Below are positions 17,105-24,541 of a stretch of 64,000 bases of DNA, in pieces. The position numbers and the translations under genes were made by a program. Origin of the DNA: Streptomyces shenzhenensis (GTDB taxonomy: Bacteria > Actinomycetota > Actinomycetes > Streptomycetales > Streptomycetaceae); NCBI RefSeq assembly GCF_021462265.1, contig NZ_JAJONF010000035.1, forward strand, positions 37,455-101,454, in the 5' to 3' direction. Below the pieces are notes generated by a model, which was given only the letters and a program-made list of their open reading frames with translations, ran no database searches and was not told where the DNA came from. Every line of letters begins with the position of its first letter. Positions within the stretch are counted from its first letter, which is position 1.

Positions 17105-18024
17105 GGCAGGCCTCCCAGGTGCGCGGCGACCCGGTCCGCGTCCCAGGCACCGTCGGCGAGGACGATCCGGTAGCGGTAGGCGAAGGACTCGCCGGACGGC
17201 AGGTTGAACTCGTCGAAGAACGCCCAGGAGAACGCGGCCGTGGGGATCGGTTCCGCGCGCACGAACCAGTGCGACGGGTGGATCGCCGTCCGCGCGTCGA
17301 GGTTCTCGGGCGCGTGGGCGAAGACGATCGTGGAGTGCCCGTCCACCTCGTCGTGCTCGGCGGTGTAGGCGAGCCAGGGGCCCTGGGTGCCCATCAGCTT
17401 CCCGGCTCCGGTGACGGTGTCCGGGCCGAACACGGTGCCGCCGGTGAAATCACGGGGGCCGCGCCACTGCAGGCCGGTGTATCCGGCCATCTCACGGCCT
17501 TCGGTGGTGGGGGAACCGAAGGTCAGGGGCTCGGCACGGATGTTGGTGAGGTGGATCGACCAGTCGAGCGCCCAGGCACCGGCCCGTTCGTCGACGGAGT
17601 GCACGGTGAGCCCGCGCACCTCCCGCGCCCACTCCGCGCCGCCGTTCTCCACCCAGGTCAGCCGCTCGGTGAAGGAGAACCGGTCGTCCGCGACGGCGAA
17701 CTCGGAGAAGCCGTCGTGCCGCATCGAGCCGACCCGCTCCGGCAGCACCTGGTAACCCCGGCCGTGCACGTAGGAGTTGCCGCCCCAGAAGTTCTGTCCG
17801 GACAGATGGCTGGCCGTCATCTGGAGGCCTTTGTGCCAGCGGTGGTCGTTCGGCCGGTAGCCGGTGACGGTGCGGCCCGCGAGGGTGCGCACCGGGTGGG
17901 CGTACGGCTTGCGCGCCTCGTAGGCCTCGGGGTCGGGACGGTAGACGTACCGCAGGATCTCGGTGCCGTCCGCTGCGGCGACCGCGATGTGCTCGCCGTG
18001 GACGTGGCTGACGCGGATGCTCAT
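17098..18024 (-). CDS. PmoA-family protein (DUF6807)
   Basis: A 308-aa protein of the PmoA/DUF6807 family. Members are usually found with Gfo/Idh/MocA oxidoreductases and LacI regulators in sugar-catabolic loci. Visible family landmarks are YVYRPDPEAYEARKPYAHPV, the histidines in GYRPNDHRWHKGLQM, and the HPSHWFVR segment near the end. No signal peptide. It is the first gene of a two-gene operon with the cupin. A LacI-type palindrome lies 67 bp upstream of the ATG. No oxidoreductase is present here, so this is a reduced version of the locus. Confidence 0.75.
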   Translation of the reverse strand: MSIRVSHVHGEHIAVAAADGTEILRYVYRPDPEAYEARKPYAHPVRTLAGRTVTGYRPNDHRWHKGLQMTASHLSGQNFWGGNSYVHGRGYQVLPERVGSMRHDGFSEFAVADDRFSFTERLTWVENGGAEWAREVRGLTVHSVDERAGAWALDWSIHLTNIRAEPLTFGSPTTEGREMAGYTGLQWRGPRDFTGGTVFGPDTVTGAGKLMGTQGPWLAYTAEHDEVDGHSTIVFAHAPENLDARTAIHPSHWFVRAEPIPTAAFSWAFFDEFNLPSGESFAYRYRIVLADGAWDADRVAAHLGGLPW

Positions 18025-18090
18025 GCGCGCTCCTCGGTGGGGGCCCGGTGGGGGTCGTCGCCGTGCGTGGCGGCGTGGGATCTCGTCGCG

Positions 18091-18105
18091 GAGAAAGCGC
18101 TTGCC
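18091..18105. promoter_or_regulatory. LacI-family type operator upstream of the PmoA operon
   Basis: GAGAAAGCGCTTGCC contains the AAGCGCTT core of LacI/GalR operators and lies 67 bp before the PmoA-family start. It is the only notable site in the 302-bp gap 18025-18326; a short leftward frame inside the gap (18118-18330) looks non-coding. No LacI gene is in the window, so the regulator would act in trans. Confidence 0.5.
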
Positions 18106-18326
18106 CTCGGGGGAACCCTAGATCGGGCGGAATGTCAGGACAACCCCCCGCGCAGCGACGGCGGAGAGAGGGCGGTCTCGTCGCGGTGCCGGTGCCGCCG
18201 TCCGGTGCCCGTCGACGTCGGCCGGGCCGGAGGTCCGGCCCGCCCCGCCGTTCCCGAAGCCCAGGTGTTGGAGGGCGGCGGAGTCGGTGCGCGGTGCGCC
18301 TCGGCCCCTGTCCCGGTCGTCAGTCC

Positions 18327-18953
18327 TCACGCGTCCCCGTACGCCTCGCCGCCCAGTTCCAGGGCCGCCGTGCCCGCCGTCGCGTCGGCGAGCCAGGCGC
18401 GGAAGGCGGCCACGTCGGCGTCCGGCAGGGCGATCTCCATAGTGACGGCCTCGCCGTAGCGGACGTCGCGGACCTCGCGGCCGGTGGAGCGCAGGTCGTT
18501 CTGGACCTTCCCGGCCCGCTGGTGGTCGACGGTCACCGTGGCCAGCCGGAAGCGGCGGCGGGTGCGGGTGCCGACGGCGTCCAGGGCCTCACCGACCGCA
18601 CCGCCGTAGGCACGGATCAGCCCGCCGGCACCGAGCTTGACGCCGCCGTAGTAGCGGGTGACGACGGCGACGACGTACCGCATGTCCCGGCGCAGCAGCA
18701 TCTGGAGCATGGGGACGCCGGCGGTGCCGCCCGGCTCGCCGTCGTCGCTGGCCCGCTGGACGGCCGCGTCGGCTCCGATGACGTAGGCCCAGCAGTTGTG
18801 GGTGGCGTCGGCGTGTTCCCTGCGCACCGCGGCGACGAAGTCCTGGGCCTCCTGCTCGGTGGCGGCCGGGGCGAGGGCGCACCGGAAGCGGGAGCGGTTG
18901 ACCTCGGTCTCGTGTGTGCCCGCGCGGGCGACGGTGCGGTACTCGTCCTGCAT
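18327..18953 (-). CDS. IMPACT/YigZ family protein
   Basis: A 208-aa protein of the YigZ/IMPACT family. FRCALAPAATEQEAQDFVAAVRREHADATHNCWAYVIG and the signature DDGEPGGTAGVPMLQML are both present, then VVTRYYGGVKLGAGGLIRAYGGA and a C-terminal ferredoxin-like domain (DUF1949 type). The bacterial role is poorly defined and may be linked to translation or nucleic-acid binding. It lies 26 nt downstream of the SixA-like gene on the same strand. Confidence 0.9.
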   Translation of the reverse strand: MQDEYRTVARAGTHETEVNRSRFRCALAPAATEQEAQDFVAAVRREHADATHNCWAYVIGADAAVQRASDDGEPGGTAGVPMLQMLLRRDMRYVVAVVTRYYGGVKLGAGGLIRAYGGAVGEALDAVGTRTRRRFRLATVTVDHQRAGKVQNDLRSTGREVRDVRYGEAVTMEIALPDADVAAFRAWLADATAGTAALELGGEAYGDA

Positions 18954-18979
18954 CCGCCCAGCCTATGCGGCCTCGTGCG

Positions 18980-19537
18980 CTACTCCTCGCGCCGCTGCTT
19001 CTTCCGCCCCCGGGCCACCGTCACCTCCGTGAGCAGCGCCGCCCCCGGGGCGAGGGCCGCCCATGTCGTGCCGTGCCAGGCCAGGACGGCGATCGCGGAC
19101 GTCGGGAACTTCTCGCGGACCCGCTCCAGGGTGTCGTCGAGGCCGTCGCCCGCGAGGTGGAGGACGAGTTCCTCCAGGCCCGGGTTGTGCCCGACCAGCA
19201 GCAGCGTCTCCACCTCGGCCGGCACCTCGCGCACGACCTCCAGCAGGTCGGGTACGCCGGCCGCGTACACCCGCCGGTCGTAGCGCACCGGCGGCGGCGT
19301 GCCCCACTGGCCGGAGGCCAGCTCCCAGGTCTGCCGGGCGCGTAGCGCGGTGGAGCACACCGCGAGGTCGGGCAGGCAGTCGGACACGGCGAGGGCGTGA
19401 CCGGCGGCGGGGGCGTCGCGGCGGCCGCGGCCCGCGAGCGGGCGCAGGTGGTCCGGGACGCCCTCGGGCCAGGCCGACTTGGCGTGCCGCAGGACGACCA
19501 GGCGGCGCAGCGGTCCCGTGCCCGCCCGGGTGATCAC
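18980..19537 (-). CDS. SixA-type histidine phosphatase
   Basis: A 185-aa histidine-phosphatase-superfamily protein. The catalytic LVVLRHAKSAWPEG (RHG-type motif with Lys) and the second histidine in LLLVGHNPGLEEL match the SixA subfamily, which removes phosphate from phosphohistidine. The GTG start at 19537 overlaps the stop of the upstream CysRS-like gene by 4 nt (GTGA), so they are co-translated. IMPACT follows 26 nt downstream. Confidence 0.88.
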   Translation of the reverse strand: MITRAGTGPLRRLVVLRHAKSAWPEGVPDHLRPLAGRGRRDAPAAGHALAVSDCLPDLAVCSTALRARQTWELASGQWGTPPPVRYDRRVYAAGVPDLLEVVREVPAEVETLLLVGHNPGLEELVLHLAGDGLDDTLERVREKFPTSAIAVLAWHGTTWAALAPGAALLTEVTVARGRKKQRREE

Positions 19538-20346
19538 GGCGCCCGCCCGATGTCGCGGACGAGGTCGAGGGCGAGCAGCCGGTCGGCGTAGGCGCAGGTC
19601 TCGAAGCGGGCGCCGTCGGGGATCTCGGGCTGGTTCTCCATCCAGCGCAGCACGCCGAGCACCGCGGGCACGTCGAGGTCGTCCTCCCAGGCGTCCCGGA
19701 GCCGTCCCCGCACTTTCTCGGGCACCGGCCGTGAGGGGCTGCGCGCCCAGTGCGCCACCGACTGCCGCAGCCTGCCGAGCCGCCGGCCCGCCGCGTTGAG
19801 GGCGCCGGCCCCGAGGTGCACGGCCGCGCCGCGCGGTGCGTCGAGGAGGGCGAGCCGCAGTGCGGCGGGGTCGGCGAGCGTGTGGAGGACGGCGGCGTCG
19901 GAGCCGTCGGCGGGGGCTACGGCGACGGTCACGCCGGTGCCGGGCACGGCAAGGCCCGTGGCCGTGACATGGACGACCTGTGCCTCGCCCAGTCCCGCGG
20001 CCAGGTCGCGGCCGTCCTCGAAGGGGCGGATGCCGAGGGTGGTGGCGGCGGCGTGCAGTTCCGCCTGGTGGCGGTCGGCGGTGAGCAGGGGCAGGACCGG
20101 GGTGCCGCCGAGTTCCAGCGCGCGCAGCAGGAGGTCGCTGGTCAGCAGGACCCGCAGCGCCGTCAGGTCGTACCCGGAGGCATGCGCCTGGACACGGGTC
20201 AGGGCACGGCGGGCGGAGACGGCGGGGACGGTCTCACCGGTCTTGGCGTCGAGGATGCGGAGCACGGGCTGAGCGTAGGCGTGCGGCGGGCCGTACGCAG
20301 GCACCTTGCGATGATTCAGGTCACCGTGGCGGGACATGCGGGACAT
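19534..20346 (-). CDS. Degenerate cysteinyl-tRNA synthetase/MshC-like protein
   Basis: A 270-aa protein that resembles the outline of CysRS/MshC but lacks their catalytic motifs. The N-terminus (VLRILDAKTGETVPAV) matches the start of the CysRS catalytic domain, and the C-terminus (VRGRLRDAWEDDLDVPAVLGVLRWM) matches the CysRS/MshC helical domain with its DDLDTP-like motif. No HIGH or KMSKS signature and no zinc-binding cysteine set is visible; the only cysteine is near the end. It therefore cannot activate cysteine in the normal way. It is coupled to SixA by a 4-nt overlap. The start could be the ATG at 20346 or 20337, in a repeated CGGGACATG context. Confidence 0.6.
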   Translation of the reverse strand: MSRMSRHGDLNHRKVPAYGPPHAYAQPVLRILDAKTGETVPAVSARRALTRVQAHASGYDLTALRVLLTSDLLLRALELGGTPVLPLLTADRHQAELHAAATTLGIRPFEDGRDLAAGLGEAQVVHVTATGLAVPGTGVTVAVAPADGSDAAVLHTLADPAALRLALLDAPRGAAVHLGAGALNAAGRRLGRLRQSVAHWARSPSRPVPEKVRGRLRDAWEDDLDVPAVLGVLRWMENQPEIPDGARFETCAYADRLLALDLVRDIGRAP

Positions 20347-20470
20347 GCGGCCTCTCCTGCCGCGCGGACCGTTCCGGCGCTGCCGCGCGGACCCGCTCGG
20401 GGCCGGGGAATCAGGGTCCGGTGGTCACTGTTGGCGACGGCGGATGATCCCCGAGCCGAGGAGGCCGACG

Positions 20471-20896
20471 ATGTACGGCGATGAAGCGACGATCCGCAGG
20501 ATTCTGACCGGGACGGGGGACACCTGGGCGGTGGTGGGCCTGTCGTCCAACCGGGAACGGGCGGCGTACCGGGTGGCTCAGACGCTGCAGCGGTTCGGCA
20601 AGCGGATCGTGCCGGTCCACCCCAAGGCGGAGACGGTCCACGGCGAGCGGGGCTACGCGTCCCTCTCGGAGATTCCCTTCGCCGTCGACGTGGTCGACGT
20701 CTTCGTCAACAGCGAGCTGGCCGGGCCGGTCGCGGACGAGGCGGTGGCGAAGGGCGCGAAGGCCGTGTGGTTCCAGCTCGGGGTGGTCGACGAGGCGGCG
20801 TACGAGCGGGTGCGGGCCGCGGGACTGGACATGGTCATGGACCGCTGCCCGGCCATCGAAATTCCTCGCCTGGGCCCGGAACGGAGCCGGAACTGA
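20471..20896 (+). CDS. CoA-binding domain protein (YccU-like)
   Basis: A 141-aa single-domain CoA-binding Rossmann protein. TWAVVGLSSNRERAAYRVAQTLQRFG is the nucleotide loop, IVPVHPKAE follows, and VVDVFVNSE, KAVWFQLGVVDEAA and MDRCPAIE complete the family pattern. The role is unknown; it probably binds CoA without catalysing a reaction. It is divergent from the CysRS-like gene. The ATG at 20471 follows a GAGGAGGCCGACG ribosome-binding site. Confidence 0.88.
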   Translation: MYGDEATIRRILTGTGDTWAVVGLSSNRERAAYRVAQTLQRFGKRIVPVHPKAETVHGERGYASLSEIPFAVDVVDVFVNSELAGPVADEAVAKGAKAVWFQLGVVDEAAYERVRAAGLDMVMDRCPAIEIPRLGPERSRN

Positions 20897-20971
20897 GCCG
20901 GATTTGAGGAAGATCTGAGCTTGCCTGTCTTACCCTCTTCTCACATATCACAACTGAATAGGGACATTCCG

Positions 20972-21120
20972 TGACCCTCGCTGACCTGTGCAAAAGCTTT
21001 GGCCAAGACAGGAAAGATCGAGGGTCAAATCTTGGGAAACGCTCTTCTCCGCTTGTGATGCGCGCCCTTACCTTGTGGCCTCTTGTTCGTTAAATCCGCG
21101 TTCAGAAAGTGAGAGGCCAC
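20972..21120 (+). promoter_or_regulatory. Structured 5' leader with ribosome-binding-site-sequestering hairpin (riboswitch/attenuator candidate)
   Basis: The 229-bp, relatively AT-rich region before the APC permease contains two perfect 9-bp stems. Stem 1 is TGACCCTCG (20972-20980) with CGAGGGTCA (21019-21027), enclosing a second helix CCTGT/ACAGG (20985-20989, 21008-21012). Stem 2 is GTGGCCTCT (21075-21083) with AGAGGCCAC (21112-21120). The right arm of stem 2 holds the AGAGG ribosome-binding sequence just upstream of the ATG at 21126, so folding would block translation. A weak TTGCCT/TATCAC promoter (20921/20946) would give a leader of about 170 nt. I cannot match it to a known riboswitch class. 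Confidence 0.55.
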
Positions 21121-21125
21121 TTGAC

Positions 21126-22763
21126 ATGGTGAGTGTCGAGAAAGCCGCGTCGGAGGACACCACACCTTCGGGCGGTCTGAGGCGGGACGTCGGCCTGATC
21201 GGCCTGATGTGGGCCTCCGTGGGCTCGATCATCGGCTCCGGCTGGCTGTACGGCGCCGAGAAGGCGGTCGGTGTGGCCGGCCCCGCGGCGATCATCTCGT
21301 GGGTGATCGGCGCGGTCGCGATCGTGCTGCTGGCACTGGTGCACGCCGAACTCGGCGGCATGTTCCCGGTCGCGGGCGGTACGGCCCGCTACCCGCACTA
21401 CGCGTTCGGCGGCCTGGCCGGCATGTCCTTCGGCTGGTTCTCCTGGCTGCAGGCGGCGACCGTGGCCCCGATCGAGGTCGAGGCCATGATCGGTTACGCC
21501 GGTCACTGGAAGTGGGCCCAGCACCTCGAACACGCCGACGGCACCCTGACCGCGAGCGGCCTGCTGGTGGCCGTCGTGCTCATGGCCCTGTTCGTCGGCG
21601 TCAACTTCTTCGGCGTCCGGGTGCTCGCGCACACCAACAGCGCGGCGACCTGGTGGAAGATCGCGGTACCGCTGGCCGCGATCTTCATCATCGCGATCGG
21701 CAACTTCCACCCGTCCAACTTCCACTCGGAGGGCTTCGCGCCCTTCGGTGCCAAGGGCGTACTGGCCGCGATCAGCACCAGCGGCATCATCTTCGCGCTG
21801 CTCGGCTTCGAGCAGGCGATCCAGCTGGCGGGCGAGAGCCGCAACCCGAAGAAGGACCTGCCGCGCGCCACACTCGGCTCGGTCGCGATCGGTGCCGTCA
21901 TCTATGTCCTGCTCCAGGTGGTGTTCATCGCCGCGCTGCCGCACACCTCCTTCGCGCACGGCTGGGGTCACCTGTACTACAAGGGCATCAGTGGCCCGTG
22001 GGCCGGTCTCGCCACCCTGGTGGGCCTCGGCTGGCTGGCCGTGGTCCTCTACCTGGACGCGATCATCTCCCCCGGCGGCACCGGCCTCATCTACACCACC
22101 GCCACCTCGCGCGTCTCCTATGGTCTGGCGAAGAACGGCTATGCGCCGAAGGCCTTCACCCGGACCGACGCCCGCGGTGTGCCGTGGTTCGGCCTCATCA
22201 TGTCCTTCGTGACGGGCGTCGTCTGCTTCCTGCCCTTCCCGAGCTGGCAGCAGCTGGTCGGCTTCATCACCTCGGCGAGCGTGCTGATGTACGCCGGCGC
22301 GCCGCTGGCGTACGGCGTCTTCGCCGACAAGCTGCCGCAGCACGAGCGGCCCTACCGGCTGCCGTTCGGCAAGCTGGTCTCCCCGCTGTCGTTCGTGGTC
22401 GCCAACCTGATCATCTACTGGTCCGGCTGGGACATCCTGTGGCGGCTCGGCCTCGCGATCGTGCTCGGCTACCTGCTGCTCGGCGGCTACTCCTTCTACG
22501 CCCACAGCAAGAACCTGCCGGACGCGCCCCGGCTGGACTTCCGGGCCGCCCAGTGGCTGCCCGCCTATCTGATCGGCATGGGCCTGATCTCCTGGCAGGG
22601 CAGCTTCGGCGGCCAGAACCACATCGCGCTGTGGTGGGACATCCTGGTCGTCGCCGTCTTCTCGATCGGCGTCTATTACTGGGCCAAGGCGACCGCTTCC
22701 ACGGCCGCCGACATCGAGCGCAGCATCGACGAGGTCGCGGTCACGGACGCCCCGGCGCACTGA
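21126..22763 (+). CDS. APC-superfamily amino acid/amine permease
   Basis: A 545-aa inner-membrane transporter with about 12 to 14 hydrophobic helices. The first helix carries GSIIGSGWLYGAEKA, the substrate-carboxyl-binding G-S/A-G loop of APC permeases. LGFEQAIQLAGESRNPKKDLPRA is the conserved TM6-loop-TM7 segment. It most resembles aspartate/amino-acid:proton symporters of the YveA type, but the substrate is not certain. The ATG at 21126 is placed by the AGAGG sequence ten bases upstream; longer starts reach into the leader structure. A strong hairpin terminator follows at 22781. Confidence 0.88.
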   Translation: MVSVEKAASEDTTPSGGLRRDVGLIGLMWASVGSIIGSGWLYGAEKAVGVAGPAAIISWVIGAVAIVLLALVHAELGGMFPVAGGTARYPHYAFGGLAGMSFGWFSWLQAATVAPIEVEAMIGYAGHWKWAQHLEHADGTLTASGLLVAVVLMALFVGVNFFGVRVLAHTNSAATWWKIAVPLAAIFIIAIGNFHPSNFHSEGFAPFGAKGVLAAISTSGIIFALLGFEQAIQLAGESRNPKKDLPRATLGSVAIGAVIYVLLQVVFIAALPHTSFAHGWGHLYYKGISGPWAGLATLVGLGWLAVVLYLDAIISPGGTGLIYTTATSRVSYGLAKNGYAPKAFTRTDARGVPWFGLIMSFVTGVVCFLPFPSWQQLVGFITSASVLMYAGAPLAYGVFADKLPQHERPYRLPFGKLVSPLSFVVANLIIYWSGWDILWRLGLAIVLGYLLLGGYSFYAHSKNLPDAPRLDFRAAQWLPAYLIGMGLISWQGSFGGQNHIALWWDILVVAVFSIGVYYWAKATASTAADIERSIDEVAVTDAPAH

Positions 22764-22780
22764 CCGCTCCGCACCCGCGT

Positions 22781-22814
22781 CCGTCAGCCACGGCAGTGCC
22801 GCCGTGGCTGACGG
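22781..22814 (+). terminator. Hairpin terminator after the APC permease
   Basis: A perfect 14-bp stem (CCGTCAGCCACGGC / GCCGTGGCTGACGG) with the 6-nt loop AGTGCC lies 18 bp after the permease stop and 20 bp before the next start. It has no T-tract, as is common for terminators in this genus. Confidence 0.75.
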
Positions 22815-22834
22815 CACACCGTCATAATGCGGGG

Positions 22835-24058
22835 GTGACGCACCCCTCCCCCCACCGCAACTCCCCCGCCGAAGAACGCCGTACGGTGGTCGTCGTGGGC
22901 GCCGGGCCCGCCGGACTGACCGTCGGGAACATCCTGCGGGCCGCCGGCGTGGACTGCGTGGTCCTGGAGACCGAGAGCAGGCAGTTCGTCGAGACCCGGC
23001 CACGGGCGGGGGTCATCGAGGAATGGGCGGTGCGCGGGCTCCGGGAGCGCGGTCTGGGTGAGAACCTGGCGGCCCGGGCGGAGCCGCACAGCGTGTGCGA
23101 GTTCCGGTTCGCCGGTGAGCGGTTCCGGTTCGACTACCACGAACTGACGGGACGTCACCACTACGTCTACCCGCAACCGTTGCTGGTGACCGACCTGCTG
23201 CGGGAGTACGCCGACGTGCGCGGCGGGGACATCAGGTTCGAGGTGCGGGACGTCATGCTGCACGACCTGGAGACCGACCGGCCCGCCGTATCGTATCTCG
23301 ACCCGAGGACCGGGCAACGGCACGTTCTGCGCTGCGAGTTCGTCGCGGGCTGCGACGGGGCGCGCGGGGTGACCCGGGACGCGATACCGGACGGGCGGGT
23401 GCGGGTCGCCCGGCGGGACTACGGCGTGGCGTGGCTGGCCCTGCTCGCCGAGGCACCGCCGTCCTCGGACTGTGTGGTCTTCGGCGTCCATCCGGACGGT
23501 TTCGCCGGGCACATGGCGCGCAGCCCCGAGGTCACCCGCTACTACCTGCAGTGCCCGCCGGGCGACGATCCGGAGAACTGGTCGCACGACCGGGTCTGGG
23601 ACGAGTTGCGCGAGCGGCTCGGCGCGGCCGGGGCGCCGCCGCTCACCGAGGGGCGGCTGATCGAGAAGCGCGTGCTGGACATGCACGACTACGTGGTCGA
23701 ACCGATGGTGTACGGCCGCCTCTTCCTGGCCGGGGACGCCGGGCACCTGACCGCGCCGATCGCCGCCAAGGGCATGAACCTCGCCCTGCACGACGCCTTC
23801 CTGCTGGGCGACGCGATCACCGCGCACGCCACGGAGGGCGACGACGCCGGCCTGGAGGGCTACTCCCACGCCTGCCTGCGCCGGGTCTGGGACTACCAGG
23901 AGTTCTCACAGTTCCTGTCGGGCATCTACCACGGCACGGCCTCCGGCGATCCGTTCCTCGCGGGCACCACGCTGGCCCGGCTGCGCAGGCTGTTCACCTC
24001 GCGCGCGGCGGCGACGGCCTTCGCCGAGCAGTACCTCGGTACGGCCGCCGCCTTCTGA
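22835..24058 (+). CDS. pobA: 4-hydroxybenzoate 3-monooxygenase (PobA-type FAD monooxygenase)
   Basis: A 407-aa class A flavoprotein monooxygenase that would hydroxylate 4-hydroxybenzoate to protocatechuate with NAD(P)H and O2. The FAD motif VVVVGAGPAGLT is at about residue 20. The RPRAGVIEE segment near residue 53, the DG-type motif GCDGARG, and the GDAGHLTAPIAAKGMNLALHDA motif (FAD ribose/phosphate) are all in the PobA order. The length is close to the usual 394. The GTG at 22835 is the best start; its extra N-terminal residues are non-conserved. No ring-cleavage genes are nearby. Confidence 0.85.
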   Translation: MTHPSPHRNSPAEERRTVVVVGAGPAGLTVGNILRAAGVDCVVLETESRQFVETRPRAGVIEEWAVRGLRERGLGENLAARAEPHSVCEFRFAGERFRFDYHELTGRHHYVYPQPLLVTDLLREYADVRGGDIRFEVRDVMLHDLETDRPAVSYLDPRTGQRHVLRCEFVAGCDGARGVTRDAIPDGRVRVARRDYGVAWLALLAEAPPSSDCVVFGVHPDGFAGHMARSPEVTRYYLQCPPGDDPENWSHDRVWDELRERLGAAGAPPLTEGRLIEKRVLDMHDYVVEPMVYGRLFLAGDAGHLTAPIAAKGMNLALHDAFLLGDAITAHATEGDDAGLEGYSHACLRRVWDYQEFSQFLSGIYHGTASGDPFLAGTTLARLRRLFTSRAAATAFAEQYLGTAAAF

Positions 24059-24106
24059 ACACCGCGCGGGGACGGCCGCGGGGGTTCCGGCGCGGGTCGT
24101 GGGCAC

Positions 24107-24460
24107 TCAGCCGTCTGCCGCGGTGGCGGTCTCGGACAGCCTGTGGTCCGCCACCTTCAGCGCCTCGTCGACCAGGCGCCGCAGATGACCGTGGCGCAGC
24201 GAGTACACCACCCGGCGCCCCTCCTTGCGCGTGCCCACCAGCCCCGCGAGCCGCAGCCGGGCCAGATGCTGGCTGACGGCGGGCCGCGCGGCCCCGCACA
24301 CCTCGGTGAGCGTGCTGACGTCGGCCTCCCCCGCCGTCAGCGCGTGCAGCAGGGTGAGCCGGGTGCGGTCGCCGAGCAGGGCGAGGACCTCGGCCGCGAG
24401 CACGAACTGCTCCTCGCCGGGGGTGCGCGGATGCGCATGATGCGCAGGTGATAGGTGCAT
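24107..24460 (-). CDS. ArsR/SmtB metal-sensing repressor
   Basis: A repressor of about 117 aa divergent from a CDF metal exporter. The winged helix reads LALLGDRTRLTLLHALTAGEADVSTLTEVCG, then PAVSQHLARLRLAGLVGTRKEGRRVVYSLRHGH. Histidines after the wing (RHGHLRR ... DEALKVADHRLS) could form an alpha-5 zinc/cobalt/nickel site as in CzrA/SmtB. The N-terminus is also His-rich (MHLSPAHHAH). Starts at 24460, 24472 (ATG) and 24478 (GTG) are all possible. I prefer 24460 because the dyad at 24463 then lies upstream of the coding region. It likely derepresses the CDF gene when metal is in excess. Confidence 0.8.
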   Translation of the reverse strand: MHLSPAHHAHPRTPGEEQFVLAAEVLALLGDRTRLTLLHALTAGEADVSTLTEVCGAARPAVSQHLARLRLAGLVGTRKEGRRVVYSLRHGHLRRLVDEALKVADHRLSETATAADG

Positions 24461-24462
24461 GC

Positions 24463-24478
24463 GTGCGCTCATACGCAC
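24463..24478. promoter_or_regulatory. Candidate ArsR operator
   Basis: GTGCG-N6-CGCAC, a short perfect dyad at the start of the ArsR gene and 64 bp before the CDF start. A neighbouring ATGCGCATGATGCGCA segment (24431-24446) is also near-palindromic. The position between divergent regulator and exporter suits an ArsR operator. Confidence 0.45.
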
Positions 24479-24541
24479 ATAATGGCGTCATGGGCGCCCG
24501 ATGTCCATGTCCGCGCCCAGCGCACCGGAGAGGGGAGCCGC

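Noticed and set aside
18118..18330. 70-codon leftward frame in the gap before the PmoA operon
   Set aside because: Arg/Gly-rich, no motif and no ribosome-binding site; it overlaps the IMPACT stop by 4 nt only by chance.
20972..21060. Known c-di-AMP (ydaO) riboswitch
   Set aside because: I could not line up the conserved ydaO core with this leader, so I leave the class open.
20988..21125. Upstream GTG extension of the APC permease by 46 residues
   Set aside because: It would lie within the paired leader stems, has no hydrophobic or conserved character, and APC proteins begin near the residues encoded at 21126.
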